Assembly (NCBI RefSeq): GCF_004193775.1
Contig: NC_041004.1
Location: 4,549,309 to 4,613,308, forward strand
Source: Glycine soja
Lineage: Eukaryota; Streptophyta; Magnoliopsida; Fabales; Fabaceae
Length of the DNA: 64,000 nucleotides
Direction of reading: 5' to 3'
Made by a program: the position numbers and the translations under genes. Below the pieces are notes generated by a model that saw nothing but the letters and a program-made list of their open reading frames with translations, was not told the DNA's origin and searched no databases. This document shows positions 1 to 11,062 of this stretch, in pieces (the first letter of the stretch is position 1; each line of letters begins with the position of its first letter).

Positions 1-63
1 TGATACCGTTATCATTGGATTTGGAGATAAAAAATGAGGGCTAAATTAAGCCTTTCATCTCAA

Positions 64-260
64 TGGCTAACATCGATTTCAGTTTTTTAGGTGCACAAAT
101 GAAAGGCTTTGTTTTTTTAAGGTTCAATTTGATTTTTTGTTTTTAAAAAATTAGCATCTTATCTCTTTGAAGTTTTCTTTTTTCATCCTTGTTTCTAATA
201 TAAATTTGTTTTTAATTGAAATTGAAATGAGTAATAGTTAAAAATACATTTAGCACAATA
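64..260 (-). repeat. Dispersed repeat, copy 1 (inverted relative to copies 2 and 3)
   Basis: Read on the minus strand, this stretch matches the two tandem-like copies at 2765-2945 and 3010-3215. Shared blocks include AGAGATAAGATGCT, AAAAAATCAAATT and TTGCACCTAA-like sequence followed by CTGAAAT(C/A)GATGTTA. With copy 3 it makes a widely spaced inverted pair, so copies 1 and 3 could be the ends of one larger insertion, but no target duplication was established. Confidence 0.6.
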
Positions 261-1729
261 TAAATTATGTATCGTAAAATATAAAATACAATTAATATGT
301 CAAAATAATGTCAAGAAAAATACACTTAAATTAGTGTAAATCATTCTTTCATTTTTTTTTCCCTATTTTCATCTATTGTTTTTTAGAAGTTATAAATCTA
401 TTTCTGACCTATATGTACACAGTCGTGGTTCAATTTACGATTTATTTTTAAATGAATATTTTTTCAAAATTTATCTCATTTGATAAATTTTTTTAAAAAA
501 ATATTCCATTTTAGTAAATTTTTTTAGTAAATATTCCATTTTTAAATGAATATTCCATTTGATAAAGACTAAAGAGATGATTGTGAAGGATAACCGAAAT
601 ACTTTACTTCTTATAAATTTATTCATGGCACATACAATGTCTCTTTATGTTTACTTCTAAAAAAATCTATATATAATTTTAACTTTTAACTTGTACAGCT
701 TTTAACACATCCTATTTTATTTTTCATGTTTATTTTTTCATTACATTAATAATTATTTTTATCACATTTTTTCCTTCTCTTCGTATCCTCTTTTCTTCTT
801 ATGTGCATGTATACATACTATCTTAGGTGTACAACGATTATTTTCCACATAAGTGTGTATGATGATTTTTTTCCCATGGTTCTAGGACAAATCATAAAAA
901 CGCTAAATTATATTCTACGAGATTAATTTTGTTAAACTGTTAGTAAAAACTTTTAAGTAATTAGTTAATTCATTAGAAGTTATCCTAGATATTGTTACTT
1001 TTAAATTAATTATTATAAAATTAAGAATATTCAGTTATATATAATTCATGATTAGAAAACAGTTTAAAATATTCCAACTAAATCCATATTCTATTAATAT
1101 TACTTTAATTACTTAATCCCAACTTTGATAAATTAAACATCTTTTATCCTTACATAAAAAAAATTCTTTTATCCTACGTTTGATTTTAGAAAGACAATGT
1201 GGAGATAATTCGTTATTTTAATGTTTTTCTTTCCTCCCAGATTCATATTTTATACCCGATTTGGAAATCAACAGAAACTAAAAAGAAAGATAATGGAAAT
1301 GAAAATCGATTTAATCATGTTACAAACCCTAAACCATGCTCAAATCCTAATTCAAAGAAATCAAAGAAACTTAAGACAAGTTATAAAATTAGAAGCAGAA
1401 TCTAACATTAAAATTTTCAAAAGCACAAAACAGATCTCTAACCTCGAAGGACTTAGGTGTTGAAGAATATAATCCAAAGGTTCAAATAGTAAGTAATGAT
1501 AGGTATATATAGCGTGCTGATGGAGGCGTTGGAGATTGATCGGACGGATACAAATCAGTATCCGTGTGTTTTTGGCCGTTACAAATCGGACGGCACCTGA
1601 TCTTCGAATTGTGTTTTCTAAATTTGAATAAACGGCTGAGATGCAATTTGGGACTGGAGACACGGATGGTGGAATCCAATTCATTTTCCTCTCCAAACAA
1701 AACCCAAATAACAACGGTGCGTTTTATTT

Positions 1730-2110
1730 GCATTTTTATTTCTTTTTTTTATTTTTTGAAAATTGTTTTTATTTTTAAAAAATTAGAATTTTGAAAAAAT
1801 GTTTAGTTTGATTTCTTGTTTTTTGCTTTCAAGAGATAAAAACACTGAAAATATGTTTTCAAATGGAAATGTATTTTTAAATTTCCTTAAAATTACATTC
1901 TTTCCTATCATGTTTTCATTTTATATAAAATGAGGTTTCAAGTTTCAACTGAAAATAATGAAAACTAAATTTTATTATTTCCAGATTTTGATTTGTTTTA
2001 AAAAATATTTTCATCAAAAATGAAAACAGAAATTCAACCAAACACATTTCTATCATCATTTTTTATTTTTAATAAAAATGAAAATAAAAAACAACTAAAT
2101 CAAACACCCC
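1730..2110 (+). repeat. Dispersed repeat family B, copy 1
   Basis: About 370 bp match, in the same orientation, the stretch near 29640-29975. Shared blocks include GAAAATTGTTTT, TTAGAATTTT, TTGATTTCTTGTTTT or a close variant, and an end reading (A/T)CAAA(C/T)ACCCCTTA. Weak inverted similarity between the two ends suggests a non-autonomous DNA element. It is assigned as a repeat because it occurs twice in this window; its class is not certain. Confidence 0.6.
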
Positions 2111-2764
2111 TTATAATCTTCATGCTTCGACCAAGATTACTTAAAAAATGGTTTAATATGAAACTCACAATCTCTTTTAGTGTCTCATATGACAAATTTG
2201 CAAGCTTAAGTTAAGATATACACTCAAAGATTTTTACAATTCCGATAAATAATTTTTAAACTTTATCAATTCTCTATCTCTTGTGTTGACATCTCATATA
2301 TATAAAGGAGGCTTCAAAAACATCTATTATGAGTTATGTTTGAGTTTCTTTTGTTTATTTTTTTCTGTGGGCAAAAATGATTATTCGAACATTAAATATT
2401 TTTTACCAACTAGTCATATTAATAAGATAAGTAATTTGCATAATGAGTCTAACTTCAAACTAACGAGTCTCACTCCTATTTTTTTTATAGTTTGTAACAA
2501 ATTTTACTAGTAACTAATAATAAAAAAAAAGTGTTAAAAGAAAAGTATTTAACTGTATTTTGATATCACTTTTATATCGATATATACTAGTATTTTAACC
2601 CATACAATGCATATAATAATTTTTTATTTTATATGACTAAAATTTATAAAGAATAAATATATTTGAATATATAAATTATATTGTCATTATTGAAAATAAT
2701 CCAAATCCCGCGTTGACTAACAGTAATCTTACATTAAAATATATAAATGAGGGACAACCCTCGT

Positions 2765-2945
2765 TCCTTGATAAATAATTTATATTGTAGTAAATTTATT
2801 TTTAATTATTACTTATTTCAATTAAAAACAAATTTATATTAGAAATAAAGATAAAAAAGATAACTTAAAAGAGATAAGATGCTCATTTTTTTTAAAAAAT
2901 AAAAAATCAAATTTAACCAAAAAAACAAAGTCTTTATGCATGAAT
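2765..2945 (+). repeat. Dispersed repeat, copy 2
   Basis: Direct copy of the sequence at 3010-3215: ATAATTTATATTGT(A/G)GTAAA, then AGAGATAAGATGCTCATTTT, then AAAAAATCAAATTTAACC. The two copies lie about 245 bases apart and differ by small indels. The same sequence lies inverted at the left edge of the window. Confidence 0.7.
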
Positions 2946-3009
2946 ATATAAATTATATTGTCATTAAAAATTATAATAATAAATATATTTCGACATATTA
3001 ATTATGATT

Positions 3010-3215
3010 TATATCTTATGATAAATAATTTATATTGTGGTAAATTTATTTTTAACTATTACTTATTTCAATTAAAAACCAGTTTATATTGAAAATAAGG
3101 ATAAAAAAGATAACTTAAAAGAGATAAGATGCTCATTTTATTTTAAAAAAAATAAAAAATCAAATTTAACCTAAAAAAACAGTCTTTATGCGTGCACCTA
3201 AACAACTGAAATAGA
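3010..3215 (+). repeat. Dispersed repeat, copy 3
   Basis: Second direct copy, extending further 3' than copy 2 to include GTGCACCTAAACAACTGAAA. That 3' part matches the inverted copy at 64-260, so copies 1 and 3 are the most complete. Its right end lies about 600 bases upstream of the PMD gene start. Confidence 0.7.
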
Positions 3216-3830
3216 TGTTATCCGCATGTAGTTTAAAAATTTATTTAATTAAAAAAAATGAAACTTAAAAACTGGATCAGATGATGAGACAATTTTTTTT
3301 ATCCTAATTCTTTTTTAAAATTAAAATCATAATTTTCACTTTTAAAATAAAAATTTAAAAATTCATTCTTAAAAAATGTTTTAAAATTATGTTGTGTTTC
3401 AATTAGTAGTGCTATGCATTCAATTATTTCACACCAAATAATATCACATTATCAATAAATAGTGAAAAAAATCATTTTGTGAATTTAAAGTTTTATAAAG
3501 ATTAAATTTTAAAAAATAAGATAAAATAAAATCATATTTGTAAAAGTAAAAATATATTGAAGCTAAGTAATTATAACAATATTGTCATTTTTAGTTTAAA
3601 CATATAAAAACATTTGAGGTTAAATGGATAAATTATTTTTTTTTTATATTTATTTTGGCGCCTTATCGAATTTTGAAGCTTCTCCTGAAAGCTTGCCACT
3701 GTCACTTAGTAGTTAGTAGCGTTCTGTTCGCTGGCTGCTATTCACATCTCTATGCATTCTTTATCAGTCTCATTCATTTCTTCTCAACACTTCTTCTCTC
3801 CGTCGCCGCCGCCGGAATATCCTTTCTCCG

Positions 3831-6423
3831 ATGAGAAAATCCACCAGACTCTCCGCCATCGGTCTCTCAAAGCCTCCGGAAGGACCAGAACCGGTAAAGA
3901 AAAAAAACCAAAATTCCACTTTCAATTTCATTTGAATTTCAATATAGGTCTCAATTTCGCGCTTTTTTTTTATATTTTTAGCCGAAGCCTTTTAGCACTC
4001 GATTTTCGCTGCGGTCGTACGCGAAGCGCGTGCAGCTGCTCACACCGGAGCAGAGATCGGTGGTTTTGAGAACGGGCTTCGGGAACCTTCTCCTCGTTCC
4101 GAACCACACGCTGAACAAGGTGTTCCTCACGGAGCTCATGGACGCGTGGAGCTGCGAGCGCCGCGCGTTCGTGCTACGCTCCGGCGAAGAAATTCCGATG
4201 ACTCTTCTCGACGCCGCTCTTATACTGGGCCTGCCGGTTGCCGGTAACCCCGTGAATCTCACCGAAGAGGAACCGTTCTCTGAATTGGAAGAATCTTACG
4301 GAGCAACGGAAACAAAAAGGAAGGTGGCGATGAGTTTTCTGGAAAATAGGTTAGATTCGATAGGGGAAGATGTGAGTGAGGATTTTGTGAGGAGCTTCTT
4401 GCTCTACACAATTGGGACGTTTCTCGCTTCGAACGATGGGAAGGTGGATTCGCGGTTCTTGCGGTTTCTTGAGGATTTGGATGAGGTTTCAGGGTTTGCT
4501 TGGGGAGGTGTTGTTGTTGATGATTTGTGTCAGTGGCTGGATAAGAGGAAAGAGAATAATGTGCAGTATGTTGGAGGTTGTCTTATTTTTCTCCAAGTAA
4601 GTTTGTTTCACCATATGTCATAGTTTGATGTGAAGAATATTAGCTGCAAGTAAATGTTGATACTACTTGATATATTTATCGACAAGCAAATTGACTTTTT
4701 TAAATTTGAAGCAATGTGTGTTTGAAAATGTTTTGAGAAGTAAGAAATCACTTATGGGATGTAGAAGCTATAACTACTAGCTTCTTAGTAAACATGAAAA
4801 ATCACATTTGGGATGTAGAAGCTATTGTTGGGGAATACTCCAACAACTATAACTACTAGCTTCTTAGTTAACATGAAAAATCACGTTTGGGATGTAGAAA
4901 CTATAACTACTAGCTTCTTAGTTCTTAGCAAATGTGAAAAATCTTATATGAGATGTGGAACTAAACATGCTACTAATAATCAAGGTTTAAGAAAAGATGG
5001 TCTGCAACCGTAATTGCAGCTACAATGTCAAAGGTTGGGGAGTTTGCACTTTCAGCCATATCTGTCACATTTGTACGTAATTTTTTGCAATATCAAGAAT
5101 TGCACTGAAACTATAACCACAATTTAGAACCTTGCTAATATAAAGAGGGTTTTAAATAATGATTCGTCAATGTTGTTCTTTTGGTCATATATGTGAGATG
5201 TGTGGCTTTTTTTTTATATTTTTAATTTATTGAGTAAATTTATATTTTGCTCATCTATAAAGTTTGTGCTTATTTACAAATTTGACTTGTGTAAGAAGGA
5301 AGTGTAGTCCTCCAACTCCACATATTTAGTAATTTAGCATGTGTGTGGGTCTCCGGTAGAGGGGGGCTCAATATACATTCATGGAAGTAACTCCTTTGTT
5401 ACTTTTCCATTGAATGTACTTTTGGGGGTTAGGGAACCAACTTCCAAACATAGCTTTAGTTAGTATCAATTTAACTGGATTATAGTTGAAGGTTAGTATG
5501 ATCAATGTAAATAAATTCTCAAAGACTAAATTGATGTTGATTTGATTTATTTGTGTTTTTCTCTCTCTTTTGAGTCTTTTTTTCATATTTAGATTGATTA
5601 TAAAAGTTATATGCATTGTCTTGTTTTGGAAGTAAAATGTATGTATGATGGGTCATGGATGCAATTTGTTTGTTGCCTAGAAGATCGTGAGTGTGCATTA
5701 GTTTTTGGATGGGTAAGATGTGTTGGAGGCAATGCTTGTAAAGTGTCATTTATAAATGCTTATTTGATAGAATATTTAAGTTTAATTTTGTATTTTTGTC
5801 AATGGCAAGCAGACATGGTCCTATGAACATTTTGATGTAGCAGCGCGACCACAAGTGCAAGATCATGATTTGACCTTTCCTCGTGTGTGTCGATGGGATA
5901 ATACTAAACCTAAGCGGGGTACTTCATGGTTTAAAGACCTGGATGATGACCAGGTAACTTAGAAACTTGCTTACAAATCTGTTGAATGTTGAGTTTATAG
6001 TCACTACTAACTCATATAACATGGAAGGTGGAGAGAACATATGTCTGTCTTGACATTCTGCCATTTTATGCAATATTCAGTCCTTATTTGAGGATTGGAT
6101 GATTGAAGTATCAAAGCATTTCTCTTCTCCAGTCTTTTTGGCTTTAGTATGAATCTGCAGATAATGAATTTGGTGTTTGAATTGATGACAGTTACCTTGG
6201 TTTTATTTGTCACGTTGAAGTCCTGATTGAAAAATGGAGGAAGGAAAAGTGGGTTATAATTCCTTTTGTCTATATCTATTTATGTGCAGGTGATTTGGAA
6301 ACTCCAACCTACTTCTGGAGAGTTACAAATAGAGGTAATCAAAGAAGCACTGGAGTTGCTAGGTGGCAACAAAGAGCTTCAAAGTCCAGAAAGCAGTTCA
6401 ACAAGCTCAACATCTAGTGTGAG

Positions 6424-6481
<58 letters not shown>

Positions 6482-7858
6482 CAATTTCTGGTGCATATAA
6501 GTTTGGATTGTGGTGCTTACAGTGGAATTTTCAAATGCAGAAAATGCTCACAATAAAAAATGATTTATTTGCATTAATTAATGATTCAAAATGTAACTTC
6601 AAAATTTTTGGGCCCCTTTGATTGAAGTTTTAACTGCAGGAGCCTGCAGTTTCTGCTTGAACTGCAGGTGATCCTGCTCCTAAAAGTTCATGGGAGGAGT
6701 AGCTCCATTATAAGGTTAGTGCATGCCACCAGCCACAGAAAACTTGAGACTTGAGAGTCAAGATGATCTTGTCTTTTGAGCCAAACCTTATTTGACACGA
6801 TTTTAATGTTGGACTGTTGGTATTCAATTCAAGTCATCAATTCGAATGTATGAATTGATGGTTATCTTTAGTTTGAAGTTTAAATATTAATCAATTTTTT
6901 ATAGTTGTATTTCTTCTATTACGATGCTCATGAAGGAATGTGGTTGTTTGTTCTCACTATTGATTGAGGATTGGACATTGGCAGGTTCCTGATGTAGATT
7001 CAGGGTTACAGCTTAGTATCAACAAAGAAGTACATGGAGTGGACGAGGATGATTTGGAGAATCAGGTAGTGGAGGACACTCCCACAAAGTCGAGCACTTG
7101 TGATGAAGAATATAGAGAGCAAATCAATCCTGAAAATCTGATAGTGTTGGACACTCCCCCAGATTTAACCATTTGTGACAAAGTAGGTAGGGGGCAAGGA
7201 ATGAATCTTGAAAACCTGGCAGTGGTTGTTGAGGATACCCCTACAGCTACCAGTATTGCTGAGGAAGTAAGTGGAGATGAAGAGGTCAACAGTGAAAAAC
7301 TCATAGTGGAGGATACTCCCCCGGATTCCATTTGTGACAAAGTATGTAGAGAGCAAGAAATGAATCTTGAAAACCTGGAAGTGCTAGTTGAGGATACCCC
7401 CACTGCTGACAAAGTAGGTGGAGATCAGGAGTTCAATGGTGAAAAACTCATAGTGGAGGATACTCCCCCTGTGCTGAGTTTTTATGATGTGAGATTTCAT
7501 TCTACCTTAATCTTTTGGGTCTTGTCATAGATTATCGATCTTTACCTTTTCTTTTCCACATTAAGACATCATATATAAAATTAACTTTGATTAGCAGGAT
7601 GATATAAGAAAGAAGAATGTCATGTTAGAAGTGAAAAACACTGAATTGAAGATGAAAATAGACCAAGTAATGGAGGAAAATGAACTTCTCCGTACACAGA
7701 TTTTATCAAATACCCGATTTGAAGAGCAGAACGCTGAGTTGAAGAAAGAGCTGGACTTGTTGAGAGAAGAAAACAGAATTTTAAGACTGTCAATAAGTGA
7801 TTTTGCAGATCGGATTGATAGACATGTTTTGGATTTCGAATCTAATGCAACTGAGTAA
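3831..7858 (+). CDS. Plant mobile domain (PMD) protein with acidic repeats and coiled coil
   Basis: Six-exon model: 3831-3893, 3982-4596, 5813-5953, 6290-6418, 6985-7488, 7598-7858. All introns are GT-AG and phase 0, giving 570 residues. Residues about 20-320 resemble the plant mobile domain family, also labelled aminotransferase-like: TGFGNLL, a WRCERRAF-like block (here WSCERRAF), ALILGLPV, FAWGG and a PR-x-CRW block. The family derives from transposon proteins, and related Arabidopsis proteins (MAIN/MAIL) act in the nucleus; a nuclear role here is inference. Residues about 340-480 are acidic with six V(E/L)DTP motifs, and residues about 485-560 have heptad leucines typical of a coiled coil. 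Start 3831 splices in frame to the PMD body. An upstream ATG at 3752 in another frame overlaps this start. Intron 4 carries an (AT)n tract. The function is not known from sequence. Confidence 0.85.
4736..4970 (+). repeat. Tandem repeat, four units of about 55-80 bp, in PMD intron 2
   Basis: The unit reads roughly GAAAAATCACATTTGGGATG, then TAGAAGCTATAACTACTAGC, then TTCTTAGT-AACAT. Four degenerate copies follow one another, and the second carries an extra ATTGTTGGGGAATACTCCAA-like insertion. A related sequence (GCTATAACTACTTGTTTCTC) occurs near 54895 in intron 1 of the kinase gene. Confidence 0.75.
6424..6480 (+). repeat. (AT)n microsatellite in PMD intron 4
   Basis: About 28 uninterrupted AT units begin six bases after the donor site of exon 4 of the PMD gene. 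Tract length is likely to vary between accessions. Confidence 0.95.
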
Positions 7859-10035
7859 ACATGCTATCCTTGAATTTCACCATAACTTAACTAGCTGCTT
7901 ATAGAGCTAGGGCTGTGACACCCAAACAAGCCTTCAGACCTTGCTGCAGCCACAACATTGATCAACCCCAGTTCTTCCGCAAAGTATAGGATTGTGGGTA
8001 ATCAAGTGTGTATATATATTGTTAAGGTAAACAAACATGATTCATTCTAAATTAGGTGTGGGTAGTATTAAGAGGTTTCTTTTTAAGTGAAACCATGATA
8101 TTCATACCAGGGAAACAGAACTATTCATGTTCTTCTTTGTTGTATATTATGTAGCAGATAACACATCTACTTCTCCAAACACAAGATGTTGGAGTTCAAA
8201 TGGTATATAGTTATCCTTTTCTTTTCATGAGCATTATGAGGCCTAACAACGAGCCACTGTAATCTTTGCTTAGTTCATTCTGTCTTTTTTATCAGTAAGT
8301 CCACAACTAGCCCTTGCAACTTTAGCGTACCTTGGTAATGACAGAGGCTATAGGCTTGGCTTGAACAGGAAGAAATCAGCAGTGGCATGCGGGGGTTGAA
8401 GGTGTCCTGGTTTGATGAATGTAATTCAATAGCCGTTGGTATCTTTGTTGTGGCGGGGCACATCTTCTTGGTGTGGTGTTTTTCATGGCTGGGCAGAGGC
8501 TTCTGTTTCATGGCTGTGCATGAAGGGTTTGAAAGGGATTTTTCTGTGTTTTGGTGTAGGGACATACTGTCATAGTCGCTCTGTTTGTGTTTATGGTTTC
8601 GGTGGTTCAATTCTACGGTTTGTTTGAAGTGTATGTATTTGTTTGTTAAGGATTTATTTCGTTGTTTTTGGTGAGGATCAGGTGAAGTTTGTGAAGGTTG
8701 CGTCTGAAAGGAATTTGTATTGTGGATGTGTTGAGATGGGTAGGAAAGGTCGGTTGATAAACGATATTGGTATTAGTCATATACTGATAAACGATACTCG
8801 CTTCCAATTTGAATATAAGAAAAAAACTATTGAAAGTTGGTTAATAATAATTAATTGTATCAATATTAATTAAAAAATAAGGTTTTTTTTTTCTTTCTAA
8901 AGTGTCATTTATTGAAATTTGATATAAAAAATGGAGTTATTAAAATTAAAATCCCTATTAAATGAATGGTATTTTAGTGATAGACTCGTTAAATGAAATA
9001 AATTTAGTTGGGATTTGTTTATAATTAAAGTCAAGATTTTTTTTTTGGCTTATATTCAAATTTGGAAGGAGTAATTTTTTTGAGCAAGGCTATGATGAAT
9101 GATAAGCGTGGTTTTGGTTTTCAAATAAGAACTAGCTAGTAACGGTGATACATTGAAAAATAGAAAAAAAAAATGATATATTGAGAAATAGAATTAATTA
9201 TATATATTTTGATATTTTGGCACGAATGAGTATATTCGAAAACGAAAAGTAATATAATTAATTATTAAACTACGTTTAAGAGTCAAAATTGATTGAGATC
9301 AGAGATTCTCGATGCCGTGTGTTATGCGTTTTGCCAAAGGTGATCAGAGCCATTGATTTTCCCTCTCATTTTACATCCCCATGTCACAATCAATTTGGAG
9401 ACCACACACACATAAAACTGATGAGAAAGTCCTTAATACAATTTTGCAGTTGGTCTAGTTTCAAGTCGAACCAATTAATTTGACCAACCACTTGAACCTA
9501 ATTCTCAAATTCATGCTGATGATAGTAAGGTGAGCTTATTATGATTTAAAAACTTATCTGAATTAGCTAAGATGAGTACTCCCCAAATTTTGATCCAAAG
9601 TTTTTCATTAAATATTAATTATGTCGATAGTTTTGAAACCTCACTTTCCCTATAATAGCACTTTAAGTCAAGGAACAAAAAAATAGACGTATCACTCACA
9701 AGGTACGATAATTAATAAATCATGTGTAATAAGGCTCTGAAATTGTATTTCCCAAATTGCTCATATCATTAAATAAGTGACAACTACAGCTTACACAACC
9801 ATATGTTTCTTCCCATAACTTCATATGATCTTATACTAAAGCCTACATAATTAAGCATGCTACACAAGCAGCACCATGACCTCAGTTACACACTATATAA
9901 TATATATATATAACCACAGACATAATACAAGAGCACTAGTACAAGAGCCTTAAAAAAGCAATTTCTAGCCATTCCCTTTTCGTGTCACGTGGCCTCTTAT
10001 TCTAACACTGCTAACATAAACATCATGCACCAACC
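7859..10035. other. Intergenic region after the PMD gene
   Basis: Probably contains the 3' UTR of the PMD gene, then the 3' end of the convergent lipid transfer protein gene. The stretch 8380-8640 is less AT-rich and has overlapping open frames on both strands, but none has a recognisable domain or splice-supported partner. A Stowaway-like MITE lies at 8797-9071. Nothing else was identified. Confidence 0.5.
8797..9071. mobile_element. Stowaway-like MITE (Tc1/mariner type)
   Basis: The element is 275 bp. Its left end reads CTCGCTTCCAATTTGAATAT and its right end, reverse-complemented, reads CTCCTTCCAAATTTGAATAT, so the terminal inverted repeats match closely over more than 20 bases. It is flanked by TA at 8795-8796 and 9072-9073, the target duplication of this superfamily. 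There is no coding capacity. Confidence 0.8.
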
Positions 10036-10927
10036 TCACTGCACCCTGCATCAGAAAAAAAAAGACTCATCACACACATTGAAAAGATGCAAATCAAAAA
10101 ATAATTGGTTATATTGATTATTCACTTATTGTCTTTATAGTTGTTTCATTTTAAATTTTAATCTTATACCTGAAAACCGTCAATTTAGTCCCTACATGAA
10201 AAAATTGTAAACTTTAGTTTAATTTCTAAACTTACATAAGAGTTAAGTTTTGATTCTTTTTAATACCACAAAACTTTCTGATGGTGTGTAAAACTGATAT
10301 AAAAACTTTCTGACAGCTTTTTTTTCCTGTTATAAAAACTTTCTGACAATGATAATCTGTCACAAAAAACTGTATAGAAACAAACATTAGTACCTGAAAA
10401 AACTTAAAACTGCACAAGATTTAATAGAAAATAAAACTTAAAATATAAAAGTTAAGTTTTGGTTCCTGATGTTAACCCCAGAAAAAAAAAACCACGATAG
10501 TTTAAGCAAAATACTAATTTGAGCATATACTATAATTATAACATTATAACAAGTACCTGGTGCAGTCTGTGTCGGGGCTGATCTGGTAGGGAATGTTAAC
10601 CCCACAGTTCTTGGGAAGGTTAGCAGCAAGGTTGAGATTGAAGTGAGAGTAGGTGAAGCCACTGTTCCTAACAGCGTTCTTGATGCAGTTGCAAACAGCT
10701 TGGCGATCTGGTTTGGTCTGAGCCATGCCATAGAGGTTCCTGATCCCATTGCAGCACTGTGCAGGAACCGTGGCTCCACCATATAGCACATAGGAGATGC
10801 ATGGGGTCAGGTTACTCACAACTTGGCCACATGACACTTCCCCTTGTGCCATTGGAATAATGGTTGCACCAAGAGCCAGCAGGCACAGAAGGGCCATCAA
10901 GAAAACCCTAGTTTGCAAACTAGCCAT
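10036..10927 (-). CDS. Non-specific lipid transfer protein, type 1
   Basis: Exon 1 is 10557-10927; exon 2 codes only from 10045 to 10036, where AG plus GGTGCAGTGA gives Arg-Val-Gln-stop. The product is 126 residues. Residues 1-29 form a secretory signal peptide (hydrophobic, ending AQG). The mature 97 residues hold eight cysteines in the order C-X9-C-X14-CC-X19-C-X-C-X26-C-X13-C, the nsLTP fold, with the TDC ending typical of type 1. Such proteins bind fatty acyl chains and lysolipids in a hydrophobic tunnel and act in the cell wall or apoplast, for example in cuticle formation and defence. The X26 loop is longer than usual for type 1. A terminal intron just before the stop is common in this family, so the unspliced reading ending YLL is less likely. 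Confidence 0.93.
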
Positions 10928-10983
10928 GACAAAAACCCTAGTTGGTAGTACTGATTGTGTGTTGTGGGTTTTTTTCTTTCTTC

Positions 10984-11062
10984 TAGGGTTAGGGTTCGGG
11001 TTTGAAGGTGTGATGTGTTTTGAGAAACTACTATGTGGTGGGTTTAGGGTTGGGCTTATATA
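10984..11062 (-). promoter_or_regulatory. TATA box and telobox-like motif of the lipid transfer gene
   Basis: On the minus strand TATATAAG lies at 11062-11055, about 130 bases upstream of the start codon. Between it and the ATG is AACCCTAACCCTA (10996-10984), a telobox-like motif (AAACCCTA). In plants such motifs are often found in promoters or 5' leaders of highly expressed genes. Position relative to the transcription start is inferred. Confidence 0.6.

Larger units (their letters stand above)
1..3750. other. AT-rich intergenic region with dispersed repeats
   Basis: No convincing gene is seen. The short open frames have no recognisable domain, and the sequence is very AT-rich. It holds three copies of one repeat family (about 64-260 inverted, 2765-2945 and 3010-3215) and one copy (about 1730-2110) of a second family that recurs near 29640-29975; each is listed separately. 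The last 80 bases before 3831 are less AT-rich and probably hold the promoter and 5' UTR of the PMD gene. Confidence 0.6.

Noticed and set aside
3752..4069. Open frame of 105 codons starting MHSLSVSFISS
   Set aside because: It runs across exon 1, intron 1 and exon 2 of the PMD gene in the wrong frame. Only its ATG is of interest, as a possible upstream ORF.
8275..8640. Overlapping open frames on both strands
   Set aside because: No domain, no recognisable family and no splice partner. The moderately higher GC content alone explains the open frames.
10544..10927. 127-codon unspliced nsLTP ending YLL
   Set aside because: The family normally has an intron immediately before the stop, and the splice to 10045 gives the usual short ending. 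The unspliced tail is likely intronic.
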